Part shown: positions 62,256 through 64,000 of the stretch, piece by piece
Numbering within the stretch: the first letter of the stretch is position 1
Layout: each line of letters starts with the position of its first letter
Assembly: GCF_014268885.2 (NCBI RefSeq)
Contig: NZ_CP077095.1
Span: 2,857,501-2,921,500, forward strand
Direction: 5' to 3'
Length of the DNA stretch: 64,000 bases
Source of the DNA: Pseudomonas xantholysinigenes
Lineage (GTDB): Bacteria; Pseudomonadota; Gammaproteobacteria; Pseudomonadales; Pseudomonadaceae
The notes under the pieces: generated by a model
Database searches by the model: none
What the model was told of the DNA's origin: nothing
What the model saw: the letters and a program-made list of their open reading frames with translations, nothing else
Position numbers and translations under genes: made by a program

Positions 62256-62873
62256 ATGAAAGCCCTGCCCTCTGGCTGGAAACTGTTCACTGTTCTTGCG
62301 GCGCTCACCTTGCTGATGACCGCCGCTGTGCTGGCCAGTCAACCGCTCGGCGTCGACGGCCTGCGCAGCGCCATCCGTGCTACCGCGCGCAGTTCGTTGG
62401 CCTTGTTCCTGCTGGCCTTCCTCGCCTCGACACTGACGACCCTGCTGCCAGGTACGGCCAGCCGCCAGCTACTGCGTGAACGGCGCTACCTGGGCCTGGC
62501 CTTCGCCTTCTCGCACACCGTGCATGGCGCCTTGATCTACCTGTATGCCCAGCGCTACCCGGAGCTGTTCTGGGCCGGCCGCAACGCGGTGGCCAACATA
62601 CCCGGCTCACTGGGGTACCTGTTCATCCTGCTGCTGGTCCTGACCTCGTTCCAGGCACCGATGCGCCTGCTTGGCCCACGCCTGTGGAAAGGCCTGCACA
62701 GCACCGGCACATGGGTCCTGGCCGCCGTGTTCTGCCTGTCGTTCTACAAACGCATTCCCCTGGGCGGTTGGTACCCCCTGGCCTTCGCCCTGATGTTCAC
62801 CGCCATCGCCCTCAAGCTGATTGCCAAGCAGGCCCAACGCCTGCGCCGCGCCACCCCCTCGTTGTCCCACTGA
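62256..62873 (+). CDS. Ferric-reductase-like (MsrQ-type) haem-binding membrane protein
   Basis: A 205-residue inner-membrane protein with about six hydrophobic helices. His87 and His90 in FSHTVHG and His148 in LWKGLHSTG sit where ferric-reductase-like domains bind haem b. MsrQ-type proteins pass electrons to periplasmic partners. The length is near that of MsrQ, but no msrP gene is beside it, so a distinct redox partner is likely. It is followed 21 bp later by a DoxX gene, probably cotranscribed. Confidence 0.85.
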   Translation: MKALPSGWKLFTVLAALTLLMTAAVLASQPLGVDGLRSAIRATARSSLALFLLAFLASTLTTLLPGTASRQLLRERRYLGLAFAFSHTVHGALIYLYAQRYPELFWAGRNAVANIPGSLGYLFILLLVLTSFQAPMRLLGPRLWKGLHSTGTWVLAAVFCLSFYKRIPLGGWYPLAFALMFTAIALKLIAKQAQRLRRATPSLSH

Positions 62874-62894
62874 CAGAACCCAAGGAGCCTCGAC

Positions 62895-63383
62895 ATGCTG
62901 ACACAAGCCCTCACCCGCCCCTTCACCGCCCTCGATCGTGCCGGACACTGGGGCGCCGACCTGCCACTGCGGCTGTTCCTGGCCTGGGAGTTCTTCGAAT
63001 CGGGCCTTGAGAAGTTCAACGGCAGCAACTGGTTCGCCGACCTGCAAGGCAGCTTTCCCTTCCCCTTCGACCTGCTGCCGGCAGGGCTGAACTGGCAGCT
63101 GTCGATGTGGGCCGAGTTGATCTGCCCGCTGCTCCTGCTGCTGGGGCTAGGGACTCGGCTGGCCTCTGCGGTACTGATGGTGGTGACAGTGGTGGCGATT
63201 GCCGCGGTGCACTGGCCAAGCGAATGGTCGAGCCTGGCGGACCTGGGCCGCGGCTATGCGATCACCGACCAGGGCTATGGCAACTTCAAGCTGCCGCTGA
63301 TCTACCTGGTGGCGTTACTGCCGCTGCTGTTGAAAGGGGCCGGACGGTTGAGCCTGGATCACTGGCTGCGCCGCCAGCACTGA
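62895..63383 (+). CDS. DoxX-family membrane protein (HvfX-like)
   Basis: A 162-residue inner-membrane protein with four hydrophobic helices. [25 protein letters not shown] near the N-terminus and [24 protein letters not shown] are DoxX-type motifs. AAGGAG precedes the ATG. DoxX proteins accompany HvfABC operons; here the gene lies 16 kb away from the RiPP operon, next to a haem-binding redox protein. A link between them is an inference; a general redox-complex role is the alternative. Confidence 0.85.
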   Translation: MLTQALTRPFTALDRAGHWGADLPLRLFLAWEFFESGLEKFNGSNWFADLQGSFPFPFDLLPAGLNWQLSMWAELICPLLLLLGLGTRLASAVLMVVTVVAIAAVHWPSEWSSLADLGRGYAITDQGYGNFKLPLIYLVALLPLLLKGAGRLSLDHWLRRQH

Positions 63384-63392
63384 TTCAAAGGT

Positions 63393-63433
63393 AGGAGCCG
63401 GCTTGCCGACGAACACCGGCAAGGCTGGCTCCT
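63393..63433. terminator. Hairpin between DoxX and RND genes
   Basis: AGGAGCCGGCTTGCCG pairs with CGGCAAGGCTGGCTCCT around a short loop. It lies between converging stop codons and can serve both strands, though T tracts are absent. Confidence 0.6.
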
Positions 63434-63447
63434 GGAGAATTGCCGGA

Positions 63448-64000
<553 letters not shown>

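Overview
The window comes from a high-GC gamma-proteobacterium, almost certainly a Pseudomonas of the P. putida/P. mosselii/P. entomophila group. The evidence is a Pseudomonas-style lipopeptide synthetase, an OprD porin, small Pseudomonas-type periplasmic proteins (DUF2388, DUF2790 and DUF4174 types), a PolB-type DNA polymerase II, and REP hairpins built on the CTGTGGGAGC...GCTCCCACAG core.

Region 1 (1-28571, minus strand) holds two non-ribosomal peptide synthetase genes overlapping by 3 nt. The first has eight complete C-A-T modules and no thioesterase. Read through the A-domain selectivity residues, its modules give Gln-Val-Leu-Gln-Ser-Val-Leu-Gln. The second gene is cut by the window edge and its first module reads Leu. 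This order matches residues 3-10 and 11 of xantholysin, so I call them xtlB and xtlC. No initiating xtlA-type gene lies upstream, so the pathway is split across the chromosome. The large plus-strand open frames here are high-GC shadows.

Region 2 (28.7-45.0 kb) is mixed core genome: an alpha/beta hydrolase, three VOC-fold proteins, a UvrD-like helicase, a pirin, a lipoprotein, an inositol-monophosphatase-family phosphatase (probably histidinol-phosphatase), a LuxR-type regulator, a PP2C-like phosphatase, a beta-propeller protein, an OprD porin, a diguanylate cyclase, and a LysR/EamA-transporter divergent pair. A 486-bp spacer at 29.5-30.0 kb carries two REP hairpins enclosed in a perfect 40-bp inverted repeat.

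Region 3 (45.0-47.9 kb, minus strand) is a compact RiPP metallophore operon of the Hvf/bufferin type: a secreted precursor with six EGKCG motifs fused to two canonical EF-hands, then an MNIO (DUF692) maturase, then a DUF2063 partner. The precursor's ribosome-binding site lies inside a perfect hairpin. A REP-like hairpin separates precursor and maturase. The DoxX-type membrane protein usual for such operons is missing here, but a DoxX gene lies at 62.9 kb next to a haem-binding ferric-reductase-like membrane protein and the end of a heavy-metal RND pump gene.

Region 4 (48-64 kb) contains a 1508-residue LRR-NEL protein (candidate E3 ubiquitin ligase effector), polB, an MFS exporter with a divergent LysR regulator, a second LysR gene divergent from a YqcI/YcgG-LysE-SGNH hydrolase operon, a Sel1-like secreted protein, REP repeats, the ferric-reductase-like/DoxX pair, and a partial CzcA/CusA-type RND gene at the right edge.
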